The position numbers were made by a program, and so were the translations under genes. The notes beneath the pieces are model-generated. The model was given only the letters and a program-made list of their open reading frames with translations, ran no database searches and was not told the DNA's origin. From NCBI GenBank assembly GCA_944358695.1, contig CALVRM010000023.1:1-36007 (forward strand): a stretch of DNA of 36,007 nt, written 5' to 3'. This stretch comes from an uncultured Bacilli bacterium. GTDB taxonomy: Bacteria > Bacillota_I > Bacilli_A > RF39 > UBA660. Position 1 is the stretch's first letter. Each line of letters begins with the position of its first letter. This document shows, in pieces, positions 8,254 to 16,194 of this stretch.

Positions 8254-9960
8254 ATGATATCAAAAGGACAGAAGATCAATGGTCGTTATGAAATAATTCG
8301 TTCAATTGGCGAAGGAGGAATGGCTAATGTTTATTTAGCTTATGACACTATCTTAGATCGGAAAGTGGCGGTTAAAATTTTAAGAGGCGATTTAGCCGAA
8401 GATGAGAAATTTGTTCGCCGTTTTCAAAGAGAGGCTATTTCAGCAAGTTCTTTAAATCATCCAAATATTGTTGAAGTTTATGACGTTGGAGAAGATGATG
8501 GTAAATATTTTATCGTCATGGAATATGTTGAAGGTAAGACTCTTAAGCAGTTAATTAAAAAGCGCGGGGCGTTAACGCTTCCAGAAGTAGTTGATATTAT
8601 GTTGCAACTTACTTCGGCAATTTCACATGCCCACGAGAGCTATATTATTCACCGTGATATTAAACCGCAGAATGTTATTATTCTTGAAGATGGCCGCGTG
8701 AAAATAATGGATTTTGGAATTGCAGCTCAGCTTAATAGTAACGAATTAACTCAGACTAATAGTGTAATGGGAACAGTATATTATTTACCGCCGGAGCAAG
8801 CCAATGGAACGGCGGCAACGATTAAAAGTGACATATATTCTTTAGGAATTTTAATGTATGAGTTAGTTGTAGGAAAAGTACCATTTAAGGGTGATAGTCC
8901 GGTAGAAGTAGCGATTAAACAGATGAAGGAGGCTATTCCCGATTTGACATCGGCTAACCCGGATATTCCTCAAAGTATTGAAAACATTATTTTAAGAGCA
9001 TGTGCTAAAAATCCTAAGAACCGCTATGAGTCAGCACTAGTTATGCATGAGGATTTGGAAACAGCACTTGATAAGGATCGTTTTAACGAAGCTAGAAATG
9101 TTTACGAGTATCCTGAAAGTGATTTTGATAATGAAGAACCTGCTTTAGGTAAAAGGACTGAACGATCAGCGCAAAAAGAAGAAGATCAAAAAGAAAAAAA
9201 ATTAAATAAAAAATTATTAATTACAGGTTGTATTGCTGGAGGCTTATTGTTAGTTGTCATATTTATCTTCTTTATATATCCAAGGTTTATTTCTAAGCCG
9301 TCAGTAGAAGTTCCTGATGTTTCTGGCATGAGCATTGCTAAAGCCGAGGAAAAATTAGAAGATAAGGGCTTTGAGGTGGCTACTAAAACGAAAAAGGAAA
9401 CAAGTGACGAATTTAAAGAGGGAAAAGTTATATCTACTGATCCAGAGGCTGGAAGAACTATAAAAAAAGGAACGAAAATTACTTTAATTGTTTCTAAAGG
9501 AAGCAAAAAGCTAACAATTGAAGATTACACTGGACAAAATTATTATGAAATTAAAGCTAAACTAGAAGCAGCAGGCATTGAAGTAGCTACGGATAAAAAA
9601 GATGTAGCTAATGACGGCAAAACTGAAGAAAATATTATTTTAGGCCAGGATGTTGAAGCTGGAGAGAAGTTAGGTAAAGGCGATTCGATTACTTTAACGG
9701 TGCCGAATCTTTATACTACTTATCCGGATTTTGCGGCTGATGGTTATAGCGTAGTTGATGTTCGTAATTTCTGTACTGAAAACGAAATTTCTTTAGAAGT
9801 TAAATATCAGACCGATAATGCTAAAGCTGATGGAACTATCATTTATCAAAATATGGTGGCTGGAACAAAAGTGACTTCTGGTTCGACATTGACAATTACA
9901 GTTGTAAAAAATGAAGTTACTAATAGTCAAAGTAGTGAAGACATAGGTAGTGAACAATAA
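8254..9960 (+). CDS. prkC: PASTA-domain Ser/Thr protein kinase
   Basis: A membrane kinase that senses peptidoglycan fragments through its outer PASTA repeats. The kinase domain covers about 11-275: glycine loop GEGGMANVY (19-27), Lys41, catalytic HRDIKPQN (133-140), DFG (153-155) and the PPE that replaces APE (179-181). An acidic, charged linker follows, then a single membrane helix at about 321-342 and three PASTA repeats (about 350-414, 418-483, 484-553). The third is divergent. The protein ends in a short Ser/Asn/Glu-rich tail. The start at 8254 is preceded by AAGGAGGTAAAG. It is coupled to the PP2C gene upstream and rsgA 8 bases downstream. Confidence 0.95.
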   Translation: MISKGQKINGRYEIIRSIGEGGMANVYLAYDTILDRKVAVKILRGDLAEDEKFVRRFQREAISASSLNHPNIVEVYDVGEDDGKYFIVMEYVEGKTLKQLIKKRGALTLPEVVDIMLQLTSAISHAHESYIIHRDIKPQNVIILEDGRVKIMDFGIAAQLNSNELTQTNSVMGTVYYLPPEQANGTAATIKSDIYSLGILMYELVVGKVPFKGDSPVEVAIKQMKEAIPDLTSANPDIPQSIENIILRACAKNPKNRYESALVMHEDLETALDKDRFNEARNVYEYPESDFDNEEPALGKRTERSAQKEEDQKEKKLNKKLLITGCIAGGLLLVVIFIFFIYPRFISKPSVEVPDVSGMSIAKAEEKLEDKGFEVATKTKKETSDEFKEGKVISTDPEAGRTIKKGTKITLIVSKGSKKLTIEDYTGQNYYEIKAKLEAAGIEVATDKKDVANDGKTEENIILGQDVEAGEKLGKGDSITLTVPNLYTTYPDFAADGYSVVDVRNFCTENEISLEVKYQTDNAKADGTIIYQNMVAGTKVTSGSTLTITVVKNEVTNSQSSEDIGSEQ

Positions 9961-9968
9961 GGAGTTTT

Positions 9969-10802
9969 ATGCAGGGGAAAATAATTAAACAAATTAGTAA
10001 TGATTATACGGTTAAAAGTGGTGAATTTGAATACGTATGTAAAGCTAGGGGAAAATTCCGAAAAATGGAAGTTTCTCCTTTAGTTGGTGATGAGGTATTG
10101 TTTGACGATAAAGAAAATTATATTTTAGATATTTTACCTCGTAAAAATAAGCTGGAAAGACCGGCTATTGTCAATGTTGATCAAGCCATTATAATAACCA
10201 GTTTAAAAAGTCCAGACTTTGATACTAATTTATTAGATAAATTACTTATTATACTTAGTTATAATAGTATTAAACCAATAATTATTTTTACTAAAGCAGA
10301 TTTGCTTACTAAAGATGAACTTGAATTATTTAACATATATTTTGACTATTATCAGAAAATAGGCTATGAATGTTACTTTAATACTGAGCTTGACAAGATA
10401 AAAAAAATTTTTAATAACAAAGTAAGTGTTTTCACTGGGCAAAGCGGAGCTGGGAAAAGTACGTTATTAAATAAATTAGATAATAGTTTAAATCTTAAAA
10501 CTGCAGAGATTTCCTTAGCTCTTAATCGCGGGAAGCATACGACTAGGCATACAGCTTTATTACCAGTGGGTGGTGGCTTAGTAGCTGATACTCCAGGTTT
10601 TTCAGCATTAGGATTTGGTAATATGAGTAATGAGGATATTCGCGATAATTTACCAGAATTTAATCTTTATAGAGTTGACTGTAAATATCGTGATTGTATG
10701 CATTATAAAGAAGATAAATGCATGGTTAAAGAGAAAGTGCGATCTTCTGATATTTTGGAAAGCCGCTATATTAATTATTTAAACTTTATAACAAAGAGGT
10801 GA
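9969..10802 (+). CDS. rsgA: Ribosome small subunit-dependent GTPase A
   Basis: A circularly permuted GTPase that checks late 30S subunit maturation. An N-terminal OB fold (about 1-65) is followed by the permuted G motifs: TKAD (108-111, G4) comes before GQSGAGKST (157-165, G1) and DTPG (207-210, G3). A C-terminal zinc site is formed by Cys238, Cys243, His245 and Cys251. At 277 residues it is slightly shorter than most family members. The ribosome site AAGGAG lies 6 bases before the ATG. It sits between prkC and rpe, its conserved place in Firmicutes. Confidence 0.95.
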   Translation: MQGKIIKQISNDYTVKSGEFEYVCKARGKFRKMEVSPLVGDEVLFDDKENYILDILPRKNKLERPAIVNVDQAIIITSLKSPDFDTNLLDKLLIILSYNSIKPIIIFTKADLLTKDELELFNIYFDYYQKIGYECYFNTELDKIKKIFNNKVSVFTGQSGAGKSTLLNKLDNSLNLKTAEISLALNRGKHTTRHTALLPVGGGLVADTPGFSALGFGNMSNEDIRDNLPEFNLYRVDCKYRDCMHYKEDKCMVKEKVRSSDILESRYINYLNFITKR

Positions 10803-10806
10803 GACA

Positions 10807-11436
10807 ATGAAAATATCTGCATCATTTTTAAAGATTCAAGATGATAAAAATAAAATAAAAGAGTTAGATTTATTAAGTGACTATATGCATTTTGATATCA
10901 TGGATGGGAATTTTGTCGAAGCTACTACGGTTAGCTATGAAGTAATGAAGGAAAATGCAGAACATGTTTTTAAACCTAAAGATATTCATCTAATGGTTAA
11001 AGATATTTATAGTTATGTTGATAAATATCAAAAATTATCACCAGAATTTATAACTTTTCATTATGAAGCCACTGAAAATATCCATGAGGTTATAAATTAT
11101 ATAAAATCTCTTGGGATCAAGGTGGGAATCTCGATTAATCCTAATACTGATGTTAGTTTGTTAAAACCGTATTTAAATATAGTGGATTTAGTTTTGGTTA
11201 TGTCTGTTTTTCCAGGAGCGGGTGGACAAAAATTTATCGATATTTCGAATAAATTAACTTATTTAGCGCAGCAAAGAGAAATTAATAATTTTAAATATTT
11301 GATAGAAGTTGATGGCGGAATTAATGATGAAACGATTAAAAAGGTAGAGAAGGCGGATATAGTAGTAGTTGGTTCTTATATTACTGATAGTAATGATTAT
11401 AAAGCTCAGTTTGCAAAGTTAAGGGAGGCATTATGA
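10807..11436 (+). CDS. rpe: Ribulose-phosphate 3-epimerase
   Basis: It interconverts ribulose-5-phosphate and xylulose-5-phosphate in the pentose phosphate pathway. The 209-residue TIM barrel shows the metal and catalytic residues His28 and Asp30 (HFDIMDG), His61 (DIHLMV) and Asp169 (EVDGGI). The phosphate loop is VFPGAGGQKF (134-143), where most relatives have PGFGGQ. The ATG is 4 bases after rsgA and has AAAGAGGTGAG. The last four bases overlap the start of the pilin-like gene. Confidence 0.93.
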   Translation: MKISASFLKIQDDKNKIKELDLLSDYMHFDIMDGNFVEATTVSYEVMKENAEHVFKPKDIHLMVKDIYSYVDKYQKLSPEFITFHYEATENIHEVINYIKSLGIKVGISINPNTDVSLLKPYLNIVDLVLVMSVFPGAGGQKFIDISNKLTYLAQQREINNFKYLIEVDGGINDETIKKVEKADIVVVGSYITDSNDYKAQFAKLREAL

Positions 11437-11897
11437 AAAAGGGATTTACTTTAGCCGAATTAATGGGGGTTATTGTTATTTTAGGAATTATCGCGACAAT
11501 TGTGACGTTAGCAATAGACAATAATATTAAAAGTAGTCGTTATAAGACATGCCAGGTTCAAGAAAAAAATATTATTGAAGGGGCTAAAGCATGGTCAGTT
11601 GATAATGGAACCAAATTACCGAATTTATCTAAACCAACAGTTAATGTTTCTTTGGTTAATGAGTTGCAGGCCAATGGTTATGTTGAAGAAGGGTTAGTTA
11701 GTCCAATGACACAAAAGGCTTATACATCTGGAACATACGTTAAAATTTTTGTTTCAACAACGCCGGTTGAAACATGTTATACGCATAATAAAGGCCAAGC
11801 GAATGAAGAGACTGTTTGCGAAGAAGTAGCACCAACGGGGAAGGATTATCAGTATGAGGTGGTTTATGGCAGTACGTCAGAAAAGTGTTCAAAATAA
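11433..11897 (+). CDS. Type IV pilin-like protein (class III signal peptide)
   Basis: The N-terminus MKKG/FTLAEL is a textbook prepilin peptidase site: cleavage after Gly4, new Phe at +1, Glu at +5. It is followed by a long hydrophobic helix to about residue 27. The body (154 residues in all) has cysteines at 40, 115, 129 and 152 that could form two disulphides. It is probably a major or minor pilin, or a ComGC-like pseudopilin, assembled outside the membrane. The ATGA overlap with rpe (11433-11436) shows translational coupling to a sugar-phosphate epimerase, an unusual place for a pilin gene. No pilus assembly ATPase, platform protein or prepilin peptidase is in the window. Confidence 0.85.
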   Translation: MKKGFTLAELMGVIVILGIIATIVTLAIDNNIKSSRYKTCQVQEKNIIEGAKAWSVDNGTKLPNLSKPTVNVSLVNELQANGYVEEGLVSPMTQKAYTSGTYVKIFVSTTPVETCYTHNKGQANEETVCEEVAPTGKDYQYEVVYGSTSEKCSK

Positions 11898-11909
11898 AGG
11901 AGGCGCGTG

Positions 11910-14900
11910 ATGAAAAAAATAACAGTCGATGGTAATGAAGCTTGTGCTTTAGCTTCATATATGTTTACAGAAGTGGCTGGAATATATCCAATTACTCCTT
12001 CTAGCCCAATGCCAGAAAACATTGATAAATGGAGTAGTATGGGACGAGAAAATATTTTTGGAAGTTTCGTTAAAGTTGTAGAGATGCAAAGTGAAGCTGG
12101 AGCTATTGGGTTGGTCCATGGTAGTTTGCAAGCGGGGGTCCTTACAAGTACTTATACAGCTAGTCAGGGATTGCTTTTAATGATACCTAATATGTATAAA
12201 ATCGCTGGTGAAATGCTTCCTTGTACAATGCATGTGGCGGCTCGCTCGTTAGCAACTCATGCTTTAAGTATTTTTGGTGATCATCAAGATGTATATGCTA
12301 CTAGAGGAACGGGATTTTGTATGCTTGCTTCTTCTAGCGTGCAAGATGCTTATTATCTAGCGCTTATTAGTCATTTGTCTGCAATTAAATCGTCACTGCC
12401 ATTTATGCATTTTTTTGATGGATTTAGAACTAGTCATGAGCTTAATAAAATTGATATTTTAGATCAACAAGATATTATTCCATTATTAGATAAAAAAGCT
12501 TTAGCAGAATTTCGAAATAAGGCTTTAAATATTCATGATCCAGTGACTAGGGGAACTAATCAAAATGGCGATATTTATTTTCAGCTGACTGAATCACGTA
12601 ATCGTTTTTACGATGCTGCGGTAGAAAATGTTTGTTATTACATGGATAAAATTAATAAATTAGCTAAAACCAACTATAAACCTTTTAATTACTACGGTGA
12701 TAAAAATGCAGAAAAAGTTATTGTGGCAATGGGGTCGGTTTGTGAAACGATTAAGGAGACAATTGATCATTTAAAGGGGAAAATTGGTTTAATAGAAGTT
12801 CACTTATATCGACCATTTAGTGTTAAATATTTATTAGAAGTGTTACCACGAACAGTAAAAAAAATAGCTGTTTTAGATCGCACTAAAGAAGCTGGCAGTA
12901 ATGGAGAACCACTATATCTCGATATCGTTAGTGCTTTAAGTAGTAAAGATATTGTGATAGTAGGTGGCCGCTATGGCTTATCTAGTAAAGATACTACTCC
13001 GGGAATGATTAAAGCTGTTTATGATAGTTTGGATAATCCTAAAAATAATTTTACAATTGGAATTAATGATGATGTTACTAATTTGAGTTTAGTGTATGAA
13101 GAACTTGATTTAAATAATAGTGATGAGTTTTTACTTTACGGTTATGGTAGTGATGGAACTGTTAGTGCTGCCAAATCAATTATCGAATTAATTGGTAATA
13201 ATACCGACAAATATGTCCAAGGATATTTCGAATATGATTCGAAAAAATCGGGCGGCGTAACGGCTAGTCATTTGCGTTTTTCTGATAATAAGATAAGATC
13301 AACTTATTTTGTCTCTAACCCTAGAGTTGTTGTAATTACTAAAGATACTTATTTAGAAGATTTTGATCCTATTAGTAATATCCAACAAAATGGTATTTTA
13401 ATTATTAATACTTTAAAAACGGAAATAGAAATACTTGAGTCTTTAAAAATGTATAAACGGTTACTAAAAGAGAAAAATGTTAAAGTTTATATTATCAATG
13501 CTTATGAACTGGCGCGTAAATGCGGACTTGGTAATAAGATTAGTATGATTATGGAAAGTGCTATATTTAAGGTCACGGGTCTATTAGATTACGAGATAGC
13601 GATTAAAGAGATGGAAACGTTTATTAATAATAAATTTGCTAAAAAAAGTATGGATCTTGTTAAAGCTAATATGCTTGGAGTTAAAGAGACAGTTAATTAT
13701 TTAAAAGAACTTACTTTAGATGATGAAGAAAGTAAGTTAGATTTTGCACTTAATGATATATATCAAATGATTGCTCATCGTCAAGGTAATTTGCTTAAGG
13801 TGTCAGATTTTAAGGGCATGGAAGATGGAACGGTAACTCATACTAAACCAAATAGTCGCGGTATCAGTGATATAGTACCGAAGTGGTTAAATAGTAATTG
13901 TATCCAATGTGGCATGTGTTCGATGGTGTGTCCGCATGGAGTTATTAGACCGTTTTTATTGTCGGAGGAAGAATATCAAAAAGCACCTAAAAGTATTAAA
14001 GATAAATGTTTACCGGCAATGGGGATTGCTGAATATTATTATATAATTGGAATAGCTTTGGAAAACTGTACTGGCTGCGGCGTATGTATTAATACTTGCC
14101 CCGGCAAGAAAGGTGAGAAAGCTTTAGTTTATGAAAAGCTTGCTTTATCAGATGATTTTGATTATTTAGTTAACAATATTAGCGAAAAGGATTTAGTTAA
14201 AAAAAATACCATTAAAGGAAGTCAATTTAAACAGCCAAAATTTGCTTTTCATGGAGCTTGCGCAGGTTGTGGCGAGACCGCTTATATTAAATTATTAACT
14301 CAGTTATTTGGAGATAATTTAATGATTGCTAATGCAACTGGTTGTTCATCGATTTATGGTGGCAGTATTCCAGATATTCCGTATGCGATACCTTGGGCAA
14401 ATAGTTTGTTCGAAGATAACGCCGAATATGGTTATGGAATGTTAGTTGGTTATGAAACGGCAAGAAGTAGAATTAGACAGTATATGAGCACTCATGAAGA
14501 TGAATTATTTAACAAATGGCTTTTGAATAGCAATGATTACCAGGTTACTAAAGAGGTTTATGATAATTTGGATTATGAAAAACATCCGAAATTAAAAGAG
14601 CTTAAAAATTATATTACAGCACGTACTGTTTGGGCTATTGGTGGTGATGGTTGGGCTTATGATATTGGCTTTGGCGGAATTGATCATGTTCTTTCTAGTA
14701 ATGACAATATAAATATTTTAGTTTTAGATAGTCAAGTTTATTCTAATACCGGTGGTCAAGCCTCAAAAGCAACACCTAAAGGGGCAGTGGCCGAGTTTGC
14801 AAGTGATGGTAAAAAGCATAATAAAAAAGATTTAGCTAGAATTGCCATGAGCTATCCAAATGTCTATGTAGCGCAGGTTAGTTTAGGGGCTAATATGATG

Positions 14901-15257
14901 CAAGTTATTAAAGCGTTTGAAGAAGCTAAAAAGCATGAAGGACCATCGATTATTATTGCTTATACTCCTTGTATTGCGCACGGAATTAAAGGCGGAATGA
15001 AGGAAAGTGTTAATATGGAAGCTTTAGCTACTAAATGTGGATATTTTCCTATATTTAGATATAATGGTGAGCATTTTATATTAGATAGCCAAAATCCCGA
15101 TTTTGATTTATATGAGGAATTTTTAAATAGACAAACCAGATATGCAATGCTTAAGACAGTTAATAGTTCTAAAGCTGACGAGTTACTTTTAGAAAACAAA
15201 CAAAACGCTATTAAACGATTTGCGTATTATAAAAGTTTAACTTTGGAAAATAAATAA
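11910..15257 (+). CDS. nifJ: Pyruvate:ferredoxin (flavodoxin) oxidoreductase
   Basis: It oxidises pyruvate with CoA to acetyl-CoA and CO2 and passes electrons to ferredoxin or flavodoxin, an oxygen-sensitive enzyme of anaerobes. This is the single-chain form, 1115 residues from ATG 11910. That start is preferred over GTG 11907 because of its spacing to AAAGGAGG. The N-terminal pyrimidine-binding domain (GIYPITPSSPM, VEMQSEAGA) is followed by the CoA/transketolase-C-like region, then two 4Fe-4S motifs near 664 (CIQCGMCSMVCP) and 720 (CTGCGVCINTCP). A proximal cluster cysteine pair lies near 784 (CAGCGET) and the TPP/Mg motif near 911 (GDGWAYDIG and NTGGQ). It is slightly shorter than the usual 1170-1190 residues. 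It ends the long operon. Confidence 0.95.
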   Translation: MKKITVDGNEACALASYMFTEVAGIYPITPSSPMPENIDKWSSMGRENIFGSFVKVVEMQSEAGAIGLVHGSLQAGVLTSTYTASQGLLLMIPNMYKIAGEMLPCTMHVAARSLATHALSIFGDHQDVYATRGTGFCMLASSSVQDAYYLALISHLSAIKSSLPFMHFFDGFRTSHELNKIDILDQQDIIPLLDKKALAEFRNKALNIHDPVTRGTNQNGDIYFQLTESRNRFYDAAVENVCYYMDKINKLAKTNYKPFNYYGDKNAEKVIVAMGSVCETIKETIDHLKGKIGLIEVHLYRPFSVKYLLEVLPRTVKKIAVLDRTKEAGSNGEPLYLDIVSALSSKDIVIVGGRYGLSSKDTTPGMIKAVYDSLDNPKNNFTIGINDDVTNLSLVYEELDLNNSDEFLLYGYGSDGTVSAAKSIIELIGNNTDKYVQGYFEYDSKKSGGVTASHLRFSDNKIRSTYFVSNPRVVVITKDTYLEDFDPISNIQQNGILIINTLKTEIEILESLKMYKRLLKEKNVKVYIINAYELARKCGLGNKISMIMESAIFKVTGLLDYEIAIKEMETFINNKFAKKSMDLVKANMLGVKETVNYLKELTLDDEESKLDFALNDIYQMIAHRQGNLLKVSDFKGMEDGTVTHTKPNSRGISDIVPKWLNSNCIQCGMCSMVCPHGVIRPFLLSEEEYQKAPKSIKDKCLPAMGIAEYYYIIGIALENCTGCGVCINTCPGKKGEKALVYEKLALSDDFDYLVNNISEKDLVKKNTIKGSQFKQPKFAFHGACAGCGETAYIKLLTQLFGDNLMIANATGCSSIYGGSIPDIPYAIPWANSLFEDNAEYGYGMLVGYETARSRIRQYMSTHEDELFNKWLLNSNDYQVTKEVYDNLDYEKHPKLKELKNYITARTVWAIGGDGWAYDIGFGGIDHVLSSNDNINILVLDSQVYSNTGGQASKATPKGAVAEFASDGKKHNKKDLARIAMSYPNVYVAQVSLGANMMQVIKAFEEAKKHEGPSIIIAYTPCIAHGIKGGMKESVNMEALATKCGYFPIFRYNGEHFILDSQNPDFDLYEEFLNRQTRYAMLKTVNSSKADELLLENKQNAIKRFAYYKSLTLENK

Positions 15258-15272
15258 TCCAAAGTTTTTTAT
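15239..15272 (+). terminator. Rho-independent terminator of nifJ
   Basis: AACTTTGG, a 12-base loop, CCAAAGTT and a T run. The left arm lies inside the last codons of nifJ. Confidence 0.85.
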
Positions 15273-15372
15273 TTTTTACGTTATTTGTCATTAAATAATT
15301 TATTTAAACAAGGAAAAATGATTTAATCGTGGTAAGATGGTAATAGAGGTATAAATTATGAGAATATAAAAT

Positions 15373-15411
15373 AAAGTGCCTAAGTTTTTATAACTTACAC
15401 ACTTTACTTTT
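15373..15411. terminator. Possible bidirectional terminator between convergent genes
   Basis: AAAGTG-CC-TAAGTT and AACTTA-CA-CACTTT pair with an internal mismatch. ACTTTTT follows on the plus strand and a weaker ATTTTAT on the minus strand. It lies between nifJ and the minus-strand gene. The stretch 15273-15372 shows nothing else. Confidence 0.45.
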
Positions 15412-15428
15412 TAAGCGAATGATTGTTT

Positions 15429-15890
15429 TTATTGCCAGGCTTCATAAACATATAAAATATTATCTTCTAAATCATAAAACATAAATATTTTAGAATTATC
15501 ATCGTGTTTAATTAAATAATAATTTAACGGTTTATCATCACTAGGTACATATTTTTCTGGAATATTATATTTTTCTACATATTCTTTCCATTGCCTTGGG
15601 ATATCAGGAGATTCTTTATATACCCAATCAAGAGAATTGAATTTTTTAATTTTTTCTTTGTCATTATATTTTAAAACATAATAATGTTGTTGGTCTCTTC
15701 CTGGAGCACCATCCTGCTGATAAAGAACTTTGTCAGCAACAGGAATATGTAAATTCCAATTGACTGCTAAATCAATAAATTTAGCTTGTTTATTATACCA
15801 TTTAGTAAAATTAGAAAAATTTAAAACAGCAATAATGAGTAGTACGATTGCTACACCAATAGTAATGAAAAAACACTTGCTTTTTTTCAC
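15429..15890 (-). CDS. Hypothetical membrane-anchored protein (153 aa)
   Basis: I do not recognise this family. The protein has one N-terminal membrane helix (about 7-25, FFITIGVAIVLLIIAVL) after a short basic start (MKKSK). An outer domain of about 125 residues follows, rich in Tyr, Trp, Asp and Lys. No lipobox or catalytic motif is visible. The start is GTG at 15890, supported by AGAGGTGG. It is transcribed alone from a strong promoter (15911-15938), opposite in direction to its neighbours nifJ and recG. The topology suggests a cell-surface protein. Confidence 0.75.
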   Translation of the reverse strand: MKKSKCFFITIGVAIVLLIIAVLNFSNFTKWYNKQAKFIDLAVNWNLHIPVADKVLYQQDGAPGRDQQHYYVLKYNDKEKIKKFNSLDWVYKESPDIPRQWKEYVEKYNIPEKYVPSDDKPLNYYLIKHDDNSKIFMFYDLEDNILYVYEAWQ

Positions 15891-15910
15891 GGAACCACCT
15901 CTTAGTGAAA

Positions 15911-15938
15911 ATTATATCATTTATGGCATTGTTGTCAA
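15911..15938 (-). promoter_or_regulatory. Promoter of the minus-strand membrane protein gene
   Basis: Read on the minus strand: TTGACA, 16 bases, TATAAT, with TGA directly before the -10. It is a near-consensus extended promoter. Confidence 0.8.
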
Positions 15939-16019
15939 ATTGTAGATATACTAATTTTTCTTGCTATTTAATAATTTTCAATATATAATTATTCCAGTAG
16001 TATGCTGGTTTTATAATTA

Positions 16020-16125
16020 AATAAACAAAAAGGACAGTCCCCCCTGAAGGGCTGTCCAAATAAAAGAATAAAAAGGGGCTGGCTAGTTTACACTAGCGCC
16101 AATTCAACATAAATTGAATTGGTGG
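16020..16125 (-). ncRNA. Candidate small RNA gene on the minus strand upstream of recG
   Basis: A complete transcription unit can be read without any open frame. The promoter lies at 16131-16158. The transcript from about 16125 then folds into CCAATTCAA/TTGAATTGG (9 bp), then GCTAGT/ACTAGC with an outer GGC/GCC, then a single-stranded stretch with CCCC and TTTTTATTC. It ends in a GGACAG/CTGTCC stem (with an inner CCC/GGG) followed by TTTTTGTTT, as in a rho-independent terminator. I do not match it to any RNA family that I know. On the plus strand the same stem would pair slightly better (a G-U pair replaces an A-C mismatch) but lacks a T run. Confidence 0.5.
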
Positions 16126-16130
16126 TTAAT

Positions 16131-16158
16131 ATATTATCATAAAAAAAAAATATGTCAA
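16131..16158 (-). promoter_or_regulatory. Promoter of the candidate minus-strand small RNA
   Basis: On the minus strand: TTGACA, a 16-base T-rich spacer, and TAATAT preceded by TGA. It points away from recG and has no protein gene within reach. Its layout is the same as that of the promoter at 15911-15938. Confidence 0.65.
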
Positions 16159-16194
16159 CAGTTTTTTTAAAAAAAAATAAAAAAGGTGGGAAGC

